From the NCBI GenBank assembly GCA_913063225.1, contig CAJXYP010000022.1, positions 1 through 38,405 on the forward strand: a stretch of 38,405 nt of DNA, written 5' to 3'. Below, piece after piece: positions 24,574 through 34,433 of the stretch (its first letter is position 1; each line of letters starts with the position of its first letter). The notes beneath the pieces were generated by a model, which saw only the letters and a program-made list of their open reading frames with translations, ran no database searches and was not told the DNA's origin. The DNA comes from an uncultured Cellvibrionales bacterium (GTDB taxonomy: Bacteria; Pseudomonadota; Gammaproteobacteria; Pseudomonadales; GM7GCV1). The position numbers and the translations under genes are program-made.

Positions 24574-26439
24574 TTAGTTCAAGGTCCTCAATTGTGCCAT
24601 TAGCTCGCGCATTTCGGTTTTTTGTTCTGGGCTCTGCTGATCGTGGGGGATTCGCCCCAAAATTTGCATCTGTTCGCGAAGTTTTCCGCCGGTCTGGCGC
24701 GATGTCCAGCGCGCCAATGTGTCCTCAAAGTCAGCGGCGGCGGCCTTTAGGGAATGATTGTCTACTAAACGACGGCTAGCTAGCTCGGTAAGTCGTTTGG
24801 CCTGCGCAGATTCCCTAGCCATCCAATAACCTAGTATGGAACTTAGCGTTATTTCGCCCTTACCCTGCAGGTAAAGGTATAAATCCAAAAATAATTGCTC
24901 GTCTTCGTCCTTGGCACCAATTTGCTCAATACCCTTAATTTCTGTGGCAAGTTTCGGATATTGCAGCAGTAAACTAATTAAATGCGCAGGTAGTGAAACA
25001 CTGGTTTTGGAGCGCGGGCGTTTGGGTAATTTTCGTGGCGTAGATTGTTCAGATGCTTCAGATGCGGATTCAGCTGATGCATCAGATATTGAATCAGAGC
25101 CTGTTTGTTCTGGCTCCCGTTCTGATTCAGCAGCCGCGACAATCGGCTTTTCCACGACAATGGCCGGTGGTGTATCTGCCGCCACACCGGTTCGGGTCAG
25201 CAGTTCTTGTTCCATCAGCGTGCGGAATGCGCCGCGGGGTAATTGATTTATCAGTGGCATGGCTTGAGCATGGGCTCGGGCGCGGCTATCTGGATCCGGT
25301 AACTCGGAACCAGCACCCGCCAGTTCCATCATAAAGCTGGAAAGGGGTGTGGCTTCTTGAAGGCGTTTATCAAATCCTTCTTTGCCTTCTGCCAGAACTA
25401 CGGAATCTGGGTCTTCGCCTTGGGGCAGAAAAAGAAATTTAACCTGTCGGCCGTCCATCATTAGAGGCAATGCCGCGTGAAGCGCTCGCTCTGCCGCACG
25501 CGATCCTGCTTCGTCGCCATCAAAGCAGAAAATAATGCGTCCTACATAGCGAAATAGTTTTTCTAAGTGAGCTGGTCCGACAGATGTCCCCAGCGTAGCT
25601 GCAGAGTTATTAACTCCTTGCTGTGCCAGTGCAATAACATCCATATATCCTTCAACCACTATTATCTCTTCGAAATGACCTTTTTTCTGAAGGGCTTCGT
25701 ATAGGCCGTAAAGTTCGCGGCTTTTGTGGAAAACCGGAGTCTCAGGGGAGTTTAGGTACTTGGGTTTTTCATCACCAAATACGCGTCCGCCAAAACCGAT
25801 GGTGCGGCCTCGGGTATCGCGGATTGGAAAAATTATGCGATCGCGAAAACGGTCGTAGTGGGAATCCCTGTCCTCTTTTTTAATTACCAGTCCGGCTTGT
25901 TCGAGAAGGACTAAATCTTCAGTGGATTGACCTACCTTCTTGATCAGGTTGTCCCAGCCTGGTGGGGCTACTCCCAAGCCAAAGTCTCGTGCAATTTCTC
26001 CGCTTAGGCCACGGTTTTTAAGGTATTCGATGGCAACACAGCTGGTTCGCAGCTGTTTGCGATAGAACTCGTCTGCGAGTTTAAGTTTAGCCAATAGGTT
26101 GGTGCGAAGAGAGGCGGCACCATCACTCTCGGTGCTAGCTTCTTTTGGTACTTCTAAGCCAACTTCACCGGCGAGTTGCTCAACGGATTCAGGAAAGCTG
26201 AGATTGGCAAAGTCCATAGCGAAGCCGATTACGTTGCCACCGGCACCACAGCCAAAACAGTAATAGAACTGCTTCTGAGGGTTTACTGAAAAAGAGGGAG
26301 TTTTCTCGTCGTGAAAAGGGCAGCAGGCTTGGTAGTTTTTGCCCGCCTTTTTAAGTGGTACGCGCTTATGAATGTAGTCAACGATATCTACCCGAGACAG
26401 CAGATCGTCAACAAAATTTTGTGGAATACGCCCAGCCAT
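24574..26439 (-). CDS. dnaG: DNA primase DnaG
   Basis: 621 residues. It makes RNA primers for replication with DnaB helicase. The N-terminal zinc-binding domain has C40, H43, C61 and C64 (CCPFHDEKTPSF, YYCFGCGAGGN), the same positions as E. coli. The catalytic TOPRIM domain shows VVEGYMDVIAL and the FDGDEAG motif with metal-binding acids. A Ser/Glu-rich linker (about residues 425-455) precedes the C-terminal helicase-binding domain. It begins 16 bases after yqeY and leads into rpoD. Confidence 0.97.
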   Translation of the reverse strand: MAGRIPQNFVDDLLSRVDIVDYIHKRVPLKKAGKNYQACCPFHDEKTPSFSVNPQKQFYYCFGCGAGGNVIGFAMDFANLSFPESVEQLAGEVGLEVPKEASTESDGAASLRTNLLAKLKLADEFYRKQLRTSCVAIEYLKNRGLSGEIARDFGLGVAPPGWDNLIKKVGQSTEDLVLLEQAGLVIKKEDRDSHYDRFRDRIIFPIRDTRGRTIGFGGRVFGDEKPKYLNSPETPVFHKSRELYGLYEALQKKGHFEEIIVVEGYMDVIALAQQGVNNSAATLGTSVGPAHLEKLFRYVGRIIFCFDGDEAGSRAAERALHAALPLMMDGRQVKFLFLPQGEDPDSVVLAEGKEGFDKRLQEATPLSSFMMELAGAGSELPDPDSRARAHAQAMPLINQLPRGAFRTLMEQELLTRTGVAADTPPAIVVEKPIVAAAESEREPEQTGSDSISDASAESASEASEQSTPRKLPKRPRSKTSVSLPAHLISLLLQYPKLATEIKGIEQIGAKDEDEQLFLDLYLYLQGKGEITLSSILGYWMARESAQAKRLTELASRRLVDNHSLKAAAADFEDTLARWTSRQTGGKLREQMQILGRIPHDQQSPEQKTEMRELMAQLRTLN

Positions 26440-26455
26440 TAGACAGCTACAGGTT

Positions 26456-26908
26456 TTACGAAAGTCGCGCTTTTACTAATTGGCTTACCTGGCCCATATC
26501 CCCACGGCCTTGAACCTGAGGGCGAACCAGGCCAATTACCTGTCCCATCTGCTGCATGGAAGTGGCACCTGTCTGCTCAACCGCAGCATCGACAATGGCA
26601 CCAATTTCGGCTTCGGTAAGCGCGGTGGGTAAGAAGTCTTCGATTACGGTAATTTCAAAGTCTTCTTGGTCTGCCAAATCCATCCGCTCAGCGTCTTTGA
26701 ATTGTTTTGAAGAGTCTCGGCGCTGCTTAACCATTTTGTCCATAATTTGCAGTACGCGGGCATCATCCAGCTCGATGCGCTCGTCAACTTCAATGCGCTT
26801 AATATCCGCGAGAATCAAACGAATAGTGCCCAGGCGGCCTTTGTCTTTGGCTCGCATAGCATCTTTCATCGCTTCGGTGATTTGGGATTTTAATGTGGCG
26901 TCAGACAT
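26456..26908 (-). CDS. yqeY: GatB/YqeY domain protein
   Basis: 150 residues, a stand-alone YqeY: helical N-terminal domain (ITEAMKDAMRAKDKGRLGTIRLILADIKR), middle helices, and the C-terminal tail domain (GATSMQQMGQVIGLVRPQVQGRGDMG) that in GatB helps bind tRNA. Its exact role is unknown. The ATG has AAGGA upstream. It lies between rpsU and dnaG, as in many pseudomonads. Confidence 0.93.
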   Translation of the reverse strand: MSDATLKSQITEAMKDAMRAKDKGRLGTIRLILADIKRIEVDERIELDDARVLQIMDKMVKQRRDSSKQFKDAERMDLADQEDFEITVIEDFLPTALTEAEIGAIVDAAVEQTGATSMQQMGQVIGLVRPQVQGRGDMGQVSQLVKARLS

Positions 26909-26984
26909 GGGGTTTCCTTAAATAAATATTAAGCAGCTTCAGGCGAAGAGGAAGTGTATATCTCAACGTTTCCTCAGGCTAGAA

Positions 26985-27014
26985 ACAAATACGCCGGCTA
27001 GTAGCCGGCGTATT
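26985..27014 (-). terminator. Terminator-like hairpin between rpsU and yqeY
   Basis: AATACGCCGGCTA (26988-27000) pairs with TAGCCGGCGTATT (27002-27014), read on the minus strand before a short T-rich tail. E. coli has a partial terminator after rpsU that lowers dnaG expression; this hairpin sits in the same place and may do the same. Confidence 0.7.
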
Positions 27015-27050
27015 CGAGGTAATCTTTATTGGCTTTCTATTAGCCAAGAA

Positions 27051-27266
27051 TCAGTACATACGTACAAATTTACGTGATTCTCTAGATAATTTCTTTTGAT
27101 GGCGTTTAACCGCAGAAGCAGCTTTACGCTTACGAGCCCAAGTGGGTTTTTCGTAAAATTCGCGCTTGCGTACTTCAGCCAGTACACCAGCTTTTTCGCA
27201 AGAACGCTTAAAGCGACGTAGTGCTACGTCAAAGGGTTCGTTTTCTTTAAGGCGAACGTGTGGCAT
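27051..27266 (-). CDS. rpsU: 30S ribosomal protein bS21
   Basis: 71 residues, the usual length. It has the typical N-terminus ([21 protein letters not shown]), a single Cys (SCEKAG) and a very basic second half ([20 protein letters not shown]). It is part of the 30S platform and aids initiation. AGGAA precedes the ATG. First gene of the macromolecular synthesis operon, transcribed from a clear promoter at 27306-27334. Confidence 0.97.
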   Translation of the reverse strand: MPHVRLKENEPFDVALRRFKRSCEKAGVLAEVRKREFYEKPTWARKRKAASAVKRHQKKLSRESRKFVRMY

Positions 27267-27305
27267 TCAATTTCCTAAATTATTCGTCGGTTTTCGAGGG
27301 CGGCC

Positions 27306-27334
27306 ATTTTAATCAGATGTCATAGGCATTGCAA
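27306..27334 (-). promoter_or_regulatory. Promoter of the rpsU operon
   Basis: On the minus strand TTGCAA (27329-27334) and TAAAAT (27306-27311) are 17 bases apart, matching sigma-70 boxes at 4/6 and 5/6 positions. Transcription would start near 27299, about 33 bases before the rpsU ATG. Confidence 0.65.
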
Positions 27335-27541
27335 AGGATTTGTCCGCTATTTTCCCTACAAAGTGATATTGGCTGAAACGCCTGCTATTTCCTAGGGCTG
27401 GTGAGGGACTGGTGAGAGTCTTGAGATTGACTTAAGAGTTTCTTAGCATCAGGAAATCAATCTATTAGAGGCATACCTCTGATAAAATCGCCCAGCACCG
27501 CTATAAAGCAATCCTAGGTTGAAAGAAAAAGTGAACTTCAG

Positions 27542-28591
27542 TTGAAAATTTTGGGCATAGAAACCTCCTGTGATGAAACTGGCGTAGCCATTTATGACAC
27601 AGAGCGCGGCATCTTGGCTGATCAGCTGTATAGCCAGGTAGAGATGCATGCGGAATTCGGTGGAGTGGTGCCGGAACTGGCCTCCCGCGACCATATTCGT
27701 AAATTATTGCCCTTGGTGGATTTGGCGCTTAAAGAAGCTAATTGTTCAGCCAAAGACCTAGACGCGGTTGCCTATACCTATGGGCCCGGGCTAGTTGGCG
27801 CACTTTTGGTGGGCTCAACACTTGCTTCTACATTAGCTTGGACCTGGGGGATTCCCGCAATTCCGGTGCACCATATGGAAGGTCATATGCTAGCGCCGAT
27901 GTTGGAAGAGGAAGCGCCAAACTTTCCCTTTGTCGCCTTGCTGGTTTCTGGCGGGCATACCCAGTTGGTAGATGTACTAGGCGTGGGCCAGTACAAATTG
28001 CTTGGCGAGTCACTTGATGATGCCGCTGGTGAAGCCTTTGATAAAACCGCCAAGCTATTAAAGCTTGGTTATCCCGGTGGCCCTTCTGTCGCCCGCGCGT
28101 CGGAGCGGGGACAAGCCGATAGATTTCGTTTTCCTCGACCTATGACCGATCGTCCAGGGTTGGATTTTAGTTTTAGTGGTTTAAAAACCCATACGATGAC
28201 GCTGGCTAATTCCCAGCGGGATGAGAGTGGAAATATTGATGATCAAACTGTCTTTGATATCGCTGCAGGGTTCCAAGAAGCGGTCGTAGATACGCTACTA
28301 ATTAAATGTCGTCGCGCACTGGAGCAAACGGGTCACAAACAGCTGATATTGGCTGGTGGCGTCGCGGCAAACGTTCGATTACGGGAAAAACTCGCCATTG
28401 AAGCAGAGAAGAAGGGCTGGGTTTTACACTACCCAAGACCGGAGTTTTGTACTGATAATGGAGCGATGATTGCTTATGTCGGGTCTCTGCGAGCTGAATC
28501 TGCGCTGAGGGAGCAAATCAACAGCTACGAGATAGAAGTCGTGCCAAGGTTCCCTATTGACCAGCTAACTGCCGTGGAGACTGTCTCATGA
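27542..28591 (+). CDS. tsaD: tRNA threonylcarbamoyladenosine synthase subunit TsaD
   Basis: 349 residues. It starts with TTG at 27542, giving [16 protein letters not shown], the usual N-terminus; the nearby GTG frame hits a stop. TsaD transfers threonylcarbamoyl to A37 of ANN-decoding tRNAs with TsaB and TsaE. The metal-binding HMEGH (H111, H115) is present, as are the ASKH-fold motifs ([37 protein letters not shown]). It is the first gene of a tsaD-folB-folK unit, divergent from rpsU. plsY, which often lies between tsaD and folB in pseudomonads, is absent. Confidence 0.97.
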   Translation: MKILGIETSCDETGVAIYDTERGILADQLYSQVEMHAEFGGVVPELASRDHIRKLLPLVDLALKEANCSAKDLDAVAYTYGPGLVGALLVGSTLASTLAWTWGIPAIPVHHMEGHMLAPMLEEEAPNFPFVALLVSGGHTQLVDVLGVGQYKLLGESLDDAAGEAFDKTAKLLKLGYPGGPSVARASERGQADRFRFPRPMTDRPGLDFSFSGLKTHTMTLANSQRDESGNIDDQTVFDIAAGFQEAVVDTLLIKCRRALEQTGHKQLILAGGVAANVRLREKLAIEAEKKGWVLHYPRPEFCTDNGAMIAYVGSLRAESALREQINSYEIEVVPRFPIDQLTAVETVS

Positions 28592-28953
28592 GCGACAAAG
28601 TAATTATTCGTGGCCTTAAGGCGCCGACAATTATTGGCTTGCTGGATTGGGAGCGTGAAGTTCGACAAGAGCTTATTTTGGATATCGACCTGTTAATGGA
28701 TACCAAGCCGGCTGGTAACACAGATGATGTCAAAATGACGGTGAATTATGCGGCAGTTTCAGAATGGCTCATTGGTGAATGTGAGCGCAGCACTTTTAAG
28801 CTAATAGAAGCTTTGGCGGCGCACTTAACGGACTCTGTTTTCAAGAACTTCGCACTAGTCGATTCCTTGAAGCTAACCATTAAGAAACCCGGTGCGGTTG
28901 CGCAAGCAGAATATGTCGGAGTTGAAATAGCACGACAGCGGCTGGCAGATTAA
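28588..28953 (+). CDS. folB: Dihydroneopterin aldolase FolB
   Basis: 121 residues. The ATG overlaps the tsaD stop by four bases (ATGA), so translation is coupled. It cleaves dihydroneopterin to 6-hydroxymethyl-dihydropterin in folate synthesis. Family features are [31 protein letters not shown] and the C-terminal [20 protein letters not shown], with Lys of the KKPGA stretch as the catalytic base. Confidence 0.95.
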   Translation: MSDKVIIRGLKAPTIIGLLDWEREVRQELILDIDLLMDTKPAGNTDDVKMTVNYAAVSEWLIGECERSTFKLIEALAAHLTDSVFKNFALVDSLKLTIKKPGAVAQAEYVGVEIARQRLAD

Positions 28954-29435
28954 TGCAGGTATTTCTTGGACTCGGCAGTAACCTATATGCCGAAAAGCAC
29001 TTGGATTTGGCTATCCAGGAACTCACGGGAATATACGGAGAGTTACGCCAATCAAAGCGCTATAAAACGGCAGCTATCGGCTTTAAGGGCCCAGATTTTT
29101 TGAATATGGTGGTCGCCTTCAATACTACCCACCGTGTTGCTGAGGTGACGATAGAAACCCAAAGGGTAGAGCGAACAGTAGGCCGGATAAGAGAGGCAGA
29201 AAGCAGCACCGGCTCACGCGCAATAGATATCGATTTATTACTCTTCGAAAGAATTACTACTAAGGAACCTTTGCCAGAACCACGTGCGGATATTCGTGAT
29301 TACGCCTATGCTGCCTTGCCCTTGGCGGATTTAAATCCGGATTGGAGACATGTCCTGATTAACGAACTAACGCTATCTGAATATATTCAGACGCATAGCT
29401 TTGAAAATCAGCCAATTGAACCGCTAGCTGATTAA
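28953..29435 (+). CDS. folK: HPPK, 6-hydroxymethyl-dihydropterin pyrophosphokinase FolK
   Basis: 160 residues. It starts one base inside the folB stop (TAATG). It transfers pyrophosphate from ATP to hydroxymethyl-dihydropterin, the next step after FolB. LGLGSNLYAEKHL and SRAIDIDLLLF (the two metal-binding Asp) are the family motifs; the usual RPRTLDLD reads GSRAIDID. The 3' end overlaps holA on the opposite strand by 12 bases. Confidence 0.94.
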   Translation: MQVFLGLGSNLYAEKHLDLAIQELTGIYGELRQSKRYKTAAIGFKGPDFLNMVVAFNTTHRVAEVTIETQRVERTVGRIREAESSTGSRAIDIDLLLFERITTKEPLPEPRADIRDYAYAALPLADLNPDWRHVLINELTLSEYIQTHSFENQPIEPLAD

Positions 29436-30467
29436 ACCGGTTTTTTGAACTTCGTTATTCCGAACTGGATGCCCACAAAAAGTCAGCACCATATTCTCCA
29501 TTTCCAGCCATGCATCACCTGTTTTGGCGCCCTTAGAAATCTGGTCTACTAATCGCGCTTGGCGTAGTAGAAGGTTTAGACGGCCGGGTTTTAAGCGCTG
29601 AAGTGCCGACCGCACTAGTTGTTGACGGTTTTTCCAAACACCGGCTTTTTGGCAGGCTGTATCCATAGATTGGCCTGCGGCTAGGCCATCACTAACCTGA
29701 ATTAATATTCGTACTTCGCGGCAGATGGCCCACAGAATCGACAGCGTATCGTTGCCTTCTTCACGCAACCCCCGGAGCGTTCGGGTTACTTCGTCAGCGT
29801 CGCCTGAGAGTATGCGATCGAGGAGCGTAAAAACATCATAGCGGGCGCTGTCGGCAACTGCGGCAGACATAGCTTGGGCATCTACTTCATCGCCATCCAA
29901 AAGCAGTTTTAGTTTTTCGATTTCTTGCTTAGCCGCCAGTAGATTGCCTTCTACGCGCTCGGCCAACACGGCTATAGCTTGGCGGTTAGCTTTGATGCCA
30001 GCCTGACTAAGGCGCTCTGAGAGCCAGTACGGCAGTTCTTTGGGCTTGATGGGCCAGATGTGCACGTGTACACCAGCACTATCGATGCTTTTCACCCACT
30101 TTGATCGAAGTTGATTGCGGTCCAATTTTCCACAGTCCACTAGAATCAGCATATCCTCTGGAGGATTTTCGCAAATTTTTGTGAGTACTTTAGACCCTTC
30201 GGTTCCGACCTTGCCGTTTTTGATTCGGATCTCTAAAACACGCTTGTCGGAGAATAGTGACATGGCTTGGGTTTCGCTAACCACGTGATCCCAATTTAGG
30301 CTTTCTGCATCAAATACCTGACGGTCAGCGTATCCGGCGGCCAAGGCTTTGCCACGAATTAGATCACAGCATTCAAGGGATAGAAGGGGCTCGTCGCCGC
30401 TAATTAGGTAGATAGGCGCAATGCTGCGCCCAAGTGCTTGTTCTAGCTGCTCAGCCTTGAGCGGCAT
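29424..30467 (-). CDS. holA: DNA polymerase III delta subunit HolA
   Basis: 347 residues, the usual length. It opens the sliding clamp in the clamp loader. The N-terminus (MPLKAEQLEQALGRSIAPIYLISGDEPLLSLE) and WPIKPKELPYWLSERLSQAG are characteristic. It starts 17 bases inside lptE and so is probably coupled to it, the order lptE-holA being common after leuS. The end is convergent with folK with no terminator between them. Confidence 0.95.
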   Translation of the reverse strand: MPLKAEQLEQALGRSIAPIYLISGDEPLLSLECCDLIRGKALAAGYADRQVFDAESLNWDHVVSETQAMSLFSDKRVLEIRIKNGKVGTEGSKVLTKICENPPEDMLILVDCGKLDRNQLRSKWVKSIDSAGVHVHIWPIKPKELPYWLSERLSQAGIKANRQAIAVLAERVEGNLLAAKQEIEKLKLLLDGDEVDAQAMSAAVADSARYDVFTLLDRILSGDADEVTRTLRGLREEGNDTLSILWAICREVRILIQVSDGLAAGQSMDTACQKAGVWKNRQQLVRSALQRLKPGRLNLLLRQARLVDQISKGAKTGDAWLEMENMVLTFCGHPVRNNEVQKTGLIS

Positions 30468-30966
30468 CTTGACGACCCGCTAAATCATTAGCGTTATTAA
30501 TGGAGAAACGTTCGAGATGGCGAAGCAGTTGTTGAACTATGTCTGCGTTAATCTCATTTTCCAGAAAAGTTTTTTCTCGTTCGGTGGAGCCGGGATTAAA
30601 ATCATCTTCATCCAAATCACGCCATACCAACGCGGTACCAGTCTCTACGCGGCCGCCATTGATATCACTGATTCGGTACTGCACGCGTTTTTCCATGCGC
30701 AACTGGCCGGTATGTAGGCTTTCTGTAACACTCTGAATACGTTCAAATTGGACCTCGTTGACTATACTAAGCATATATTCTGGGCCTTCTTCAGATGTCT
30801 GAACAAAGGCCCTTTCTAAGGTTCGAGCAAGTCCTGGGCTAACGGCACCCTCGTATTCGAGCGTGCTTATTTCAAGCACTGCGTCTAAGGCTGCCCCCCG
30901 AACTTGCCACCCGCAGCCAGCAGCTAGGAGTGATAAGAAAATGATGGTCAATTGAAATAGTTTCAT
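30451..30966 (-). CDS. lptE: LPS assembly lipoprotein LptE
   Basis: 171 residues. The lipobox (LLAAGC, Cys18) and the following GWQVRGAA are typical. LptE plugs LptD in the outer membrane and helps place lipopolysaccharide on the surface. Later segments RMEKRVQYRISD and ADIVQQLLRHLERF fit the family. It lies 28 bases after leuS and overlaps holA. Confidence 0.93.
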   Translation of the reverse strand: MKLFQLTIIFLSLLAAGCGWQVRGAALDAVLEISTLEYEGAVSPGLARTLERAFVQTSEEGPEYMLSIVNEVQFERIQSVTESLHTGQLRMEKRVQYRISDINGGRVETGTALVWRDLDEDDFNPGSTEREKTFLENEINADIVQQLLRHLERFSINNANDLAGRQDAAQG

Positions 30967-30994
30967 CGTTGCCGCATCAGTAAGTGGATATGTT

Positions 30995-33646
30995 TTAGGA
31001 AACGACCAGGTTCAATAACCTGCCCGGCACCAAGATTACTTTACGCAGGGTTTTGTCCTCGGTAAATCGTTTTACACCTTCGTCTGCCAAAGCGATTTCT
31101 CTTGCCGTTTCTTGGTCGACGTCTGGACTAACCCTAATTTTTCCTCGCAGCTTGCCATTTACCTGCACCATCAATTCAATTTCATTTTGAACCAAAGCAG
31201 AATCATCAACTTCTGGCCAAGGGGCGTCTAGAATCTCGTCGCCCAGACCCAATTCAGACCATAGGTGGTGGCTGATATGCGGTGCAACCGGATAAAGAAG
31301 TCTTAGTAGAATAGAAAGCGCTTCACAGATAACCGATTCTGAATTATTGCCGGGAGTTTTGGTAGAAGTCAGCAGGTTCATCAAACTCATTGCGGAAGAG
31401 ACTACGGTGTTGAACTGATTCCGCTCGTAATCAAAATTGGCCTTTTTGAGAATCCTATGAACTTCCATACGGACGGCCGAAGCATCTGAATCAAGGCTTT
31501 CGATAGCAGTAGCTAACAATTTGCCTTTGGCATCAAGCTGATCTGAATAGCTCAGGCCGGTATGTTCTGCACAGTACGCCCAGAGACGGTTTACAAATCG
31601 AGACGCGCCCTGAACACCTTCGTCAGACCATTCTAGAGTTTGTTCCGGAGGCGCTGCGAACATAGTAAAGAGCCGAACCGTATCCGCGCCATACTTGTCG
31701 ATAGCGGACTGCGGATCAACACCATTATTTTTTGACTTCGACATCTTGGTCATGCCGTTGACCATCAGTTCTTTGCCGTCGGACTTTCGCTTGGCCGATA
31801 CGATCAAACTTTTCTCGTTTCGCTCTACCGATGCATCTGCTGGATTAACCCATTCTTTGTGACCTTCTTCGTCCAAGTAGTAATAGGAATTGGCCAAGAC
31901 CATGCCCTGACAAAGCAGACGTTTAAAGGGTTCGTCGCAATTGACCAGGCCTTCATCGCGCATTAGTTTATTGAAAAACCGTGCGTACAAGAGATGCAGA
32001 ATGGCGTGTTCAATGCCTCCTACATATTGATCCACAGGCAGCCAGTAATTGGCTTTCTCCGGGTCGAGCATACCCTGCTCAAAGTCTGGGCAGGTATAGC
32101 GAGCAAAGTACCAGGAGGATTCCATAAAGGTATCGAAGGTATCGGTTTCATGCTCGGCAGGCTGGCCCTTATATTCAGTTTTGCGCCATTCCGGATCGGA
32201 TTTGATTGGCGACTGAACACCATCCATTTCAACATCTTCAGGCAAAACTACTGGTAGTTTGTCTTCCGGTACCGGAATTTCCCTACCCTCAGAAAACAGA
32301 ATAGGAATAGGTGCGCCCCAATAACGCTGCCGGGATACGCCCCAGTCGCGCAATCGGTAGTTGGTTTGTACCTTGCCTTTGCCAAGACTTTCCAGTTTCT
32401 CTGCAATGGCTGCAAAAGCTTTGTCAAAATCCAATCCATCCCATTCGAGATCGGAATCAACGGAGCCGTTGGAGTTGATAAGTAGGCCTTTGTTTGTATA
32501 GGCCTGACTATCAATCTCTGCAGAGGATCCATCAGAGGGAGCAATTACTTGCTTGATGGGTAGCTTATATTTTTGCGCAAATTCATAGTCGCGCTGGTCG
32601 TGGGCAGGAACCGCCATCACAGCGCCAGAGCCGTAGTCCATCAATACGTAGTTCGCCACCCATACTGGAACCATGGCGCCGGTTATAGGGTGAATGCAGG
32701 TTAAACCTGTGTCAATACCGCGTTTTTCCATAGTCGCCATATCGGCTTCAGCGGTGCTTTGCTCGGCGCAGCTAAATATGAAATCTGCAAGATCGCTGTT
32801 ATCGGAACTTAGGGATTCGGCAACCGGGTGGGTTGCGGCGATGCTGACGTAAGTCACGCCCATCAGGGTGTCCGGGCGGGTGGTATAAACCGGAAGGCTC
32901 TTTATTCCGCTGAGGCCCTCTATGCCACTGATACTTTCACTAAGGTCAAAGTTGATTTCCTGACCGCGACTTTTACCAATCCAGTTGGCTTGCATAGCAC
33001 GCACTTGTTCTGGCCATTCAGTCAGCTGATCCAAATCCGCTAGCAACTCTTCGGCGTAGTCCGTAATACGGATTGACCATTGAGGGATTTCTTTTCGCAC
33101 TACGGGCGTATCACAACGCCAGCAGCAGCCCTCAACAACCTGTTCATTGGCGAGAACGGTTTCGTCTTTTGGACACCAGTTCACGGCTGATACTTTGCGA
33201 TAGGCTAGGCCTTTATCTACCAAACGGGTAAAGAACCACTGCTCCCAGCGGTAGTAATCGGGGTCGCAAGTGCGCAGCTCACGGCTCCAGTCCAGTCCAA
33301 AACCCAGTGCTTCAAGCTGGCCTTTCATATAGGCAATATTTAGTTCGGTCCATTTTGCCGGCGCAGTTTTATTTTGGATAGCGGCATTTTCTGCGGGCAA
33401 TCCAAAGGCATCCCAACCCATCGGATGCAGTACATTTTTTCCGAGCATGCGCTGATATCGAGAGATTACATCGGTAATGGTGTAGTTGCGCACGTGGCCC
33501 ATATGCAGCTTGCCGCTGGGATAGGGGAACATGGCTAGGCAGTAGTATTTCTCCCGGGTGGTATCTTCTGTGACTTCAAAGGTTTTCTGCTGCTGCCAAT
33601 ATTTCTGCGCCGCGCTCTCAATGGCGCGAGGATCATAGTCCTGCAT
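30995..33646 (-). CDS. leuS: Leucyl-tRNA synthetase
   Basis: 883 residues. It charges tRNA-Leu. Class I motifs are present: [11 protein letters not shown] (HIGH) near the N-terminus and KMSKSKNNG (KMSKS). The CP1 editing insertion is present ([23 protein letters not shown]), as are the zinc-binding-like CCWRCDTP segment and the C-terminal tRNA-binding domain. It starts at the usual [17 protein letters not shown]. It heads a leuS-lptE-holA unit. Confidence 0.97.
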   Translation of the reverse strand: MQDYDPRAIESAAQKYWQQQKTFEVTEDTTREKYYCLAMFPYPSGKLHMGHVRNYTITDVISRYQRMLGKNVLHPMGWDAFGLPAENAAIQNKTAPAKWTELNIAYMKGQLEALGFGLDWSRELRTCDPDYYRWEQWFFTRLVDKGLAYRKVSAVNWCPKDETVLANEQVVEGCCWRCDTPVVRKEIPQWSIRITDYAEELLADLDQLTEWPEQVRAMQANWIGKSRGQEINFDLSESISGIEGLSGIKSLPVYTTRPDTLMGVTYVSIAATHPVAESLSSDNSDLADFIFSCAEQSTAEADMATMEKRGIDTGLTCIHPITGAMVPVWVANYVLMDYGSGAVMAVPAHDQRDYEFAQKYKLPIKQVIAPSDGSSAEIDSQAYTNKGLLINSNGSVDSDLEWDGLDFDKAFAAIAEKLESLGKGKVQTNYRLRDWGVSRQRYWGAPIPILFSEGREIPVPEDKLPVVLPEDVEMDGVQSPIKSDPEWRKTEYKGQPAEHETDTFDTFMESSWYFARYTCPDFEQGMLDPEKANYWLPVDQYVGGIEHAILHLLYARFFNKLMRDEGLVNCDEPFKRLLCQGMVLANSYYYLDEEGHKEWVNPADASVERNEKSLIVSAKRKSDGKELMVNGMTKMSKSKNNGVDPQSAIDKYGADTVRLFTMFAAPPEQTLEWSDEGVQGASRFVNRLWAYCAEHTGLSYSDQLDAKGKLLATAIESLDSDASAVRMEVHRILKKANFDYERNQFNTVVSSAMSLMNLLTSTKTPGNNSESVICEALSILLRLLYPVAPHISHHLWSELGLGDEILDAPWPEVDDSALVQNEIELMVQVNGKLRGKIRVSPDVDQETAREIALADEGVKRFTEDKTLRKVILVPGRLLNLVVS

Positions 33647-33741
33647 TGTTTTCTTCGCTCGGCTTATGTTGATTAGGGAAATGCTGTTTTAGGATCAGCA
33701 TTATCCTAGAAAATAGGCGTCCTGTGTTGAAGGCGGAGCTA

Positions 33742-34359
33742 TTAAATTTCGGAAGTGAGTGGCGCTGCTAGCAAGTCTTCGATTGCCGCAATAATATCTT
33801 CTTCCGTAAATTGGTCCCGGGGATCAGTTCCCGTAAGGCGCACATGTTCAGAACCTGAGGTGTTATAGATAGTTACCGCGGGAATACTTTGCAGACCAAA
33901 GAAGTTAAATACATCAAACATATCTTGTTGAAGTTGATAGTTTTCAAAATCAGCGCCGACGACAGTTAAAAAGTCTAATGCTGATATATAGGCGTCTTCA
34001 TTAGTGAAGTCATCGATATTTACCGATACAAAACGAACTTTGTCTCGCGGGTAGTGATTTGAAAGCTCTACCATCGCGGGAAAGCGCTCTATGCAAGGAA
34101 TACACCAGGTTGCCCAAAAATCCATCACGACAATTTGGCCGCCGATATTGGACATTTGCAGGTCCCAATCAAGAAAATCCAGGGGTATTAAGTCGATACC
34201 TGACTCTTTGGCAGCTTCAGCTATGATTCCTTCGGCGCTCCCGCCAATAGCCGTTCCGGAATCCGAACTCTCCGAGCAAGCAGATATAAGAAAGACTGAA
34301 AGGACTAGGGTGCTAAGCCTAAGGAGATCTTTATGCGTCGAGGCTAAATCAAAAGTCAT
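33742..34359 (-). CDS. TlpA-type thioredoxin-fold lipoprotein
   Basis: 205 residues. The lipobox (LISAC, Cys28) puts it outside the cytoplasm. The thioredoxin fold has WATWCIPC (Cys86, Cys89), a TlpA/ResA-like active site, and a cis-Pro segment SIPAVTIY. Such proteins reduce disulfides in the periplasm, for example in cytochrome c maturation or protein repair. It is between lnt and leuS on the same strand; no cytochrome genes are near, so its partner is unknown. Confidence 0.88.
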   Translation of the reverse strand: MTFDLASTHKDLLRLSTLVLSVFLISACSESSDSGTAIGGSAEGIIAEAAKESGIDLIPLDFLDWDLQMSNIGGQIVVMDFWATWCIPCIERFPAMVELSNHYPRDKVRFVSVNIDDFTNEDAYISALDFLTVVGADFENYQLQQDMFDVFNFFGLQSIPAVTIYNTSGSEHVRLTGTDPRDQFTEEDIIAAIEDLLAAPLTSEI

Positions 34360-34433
34360 ATTTGTATTTAAACCGGGAAGCTAAAATAGGAATGCCTGAG
34401 GTTAGGCCCGATTTTGAGAAAGGGGAAGCTTAG

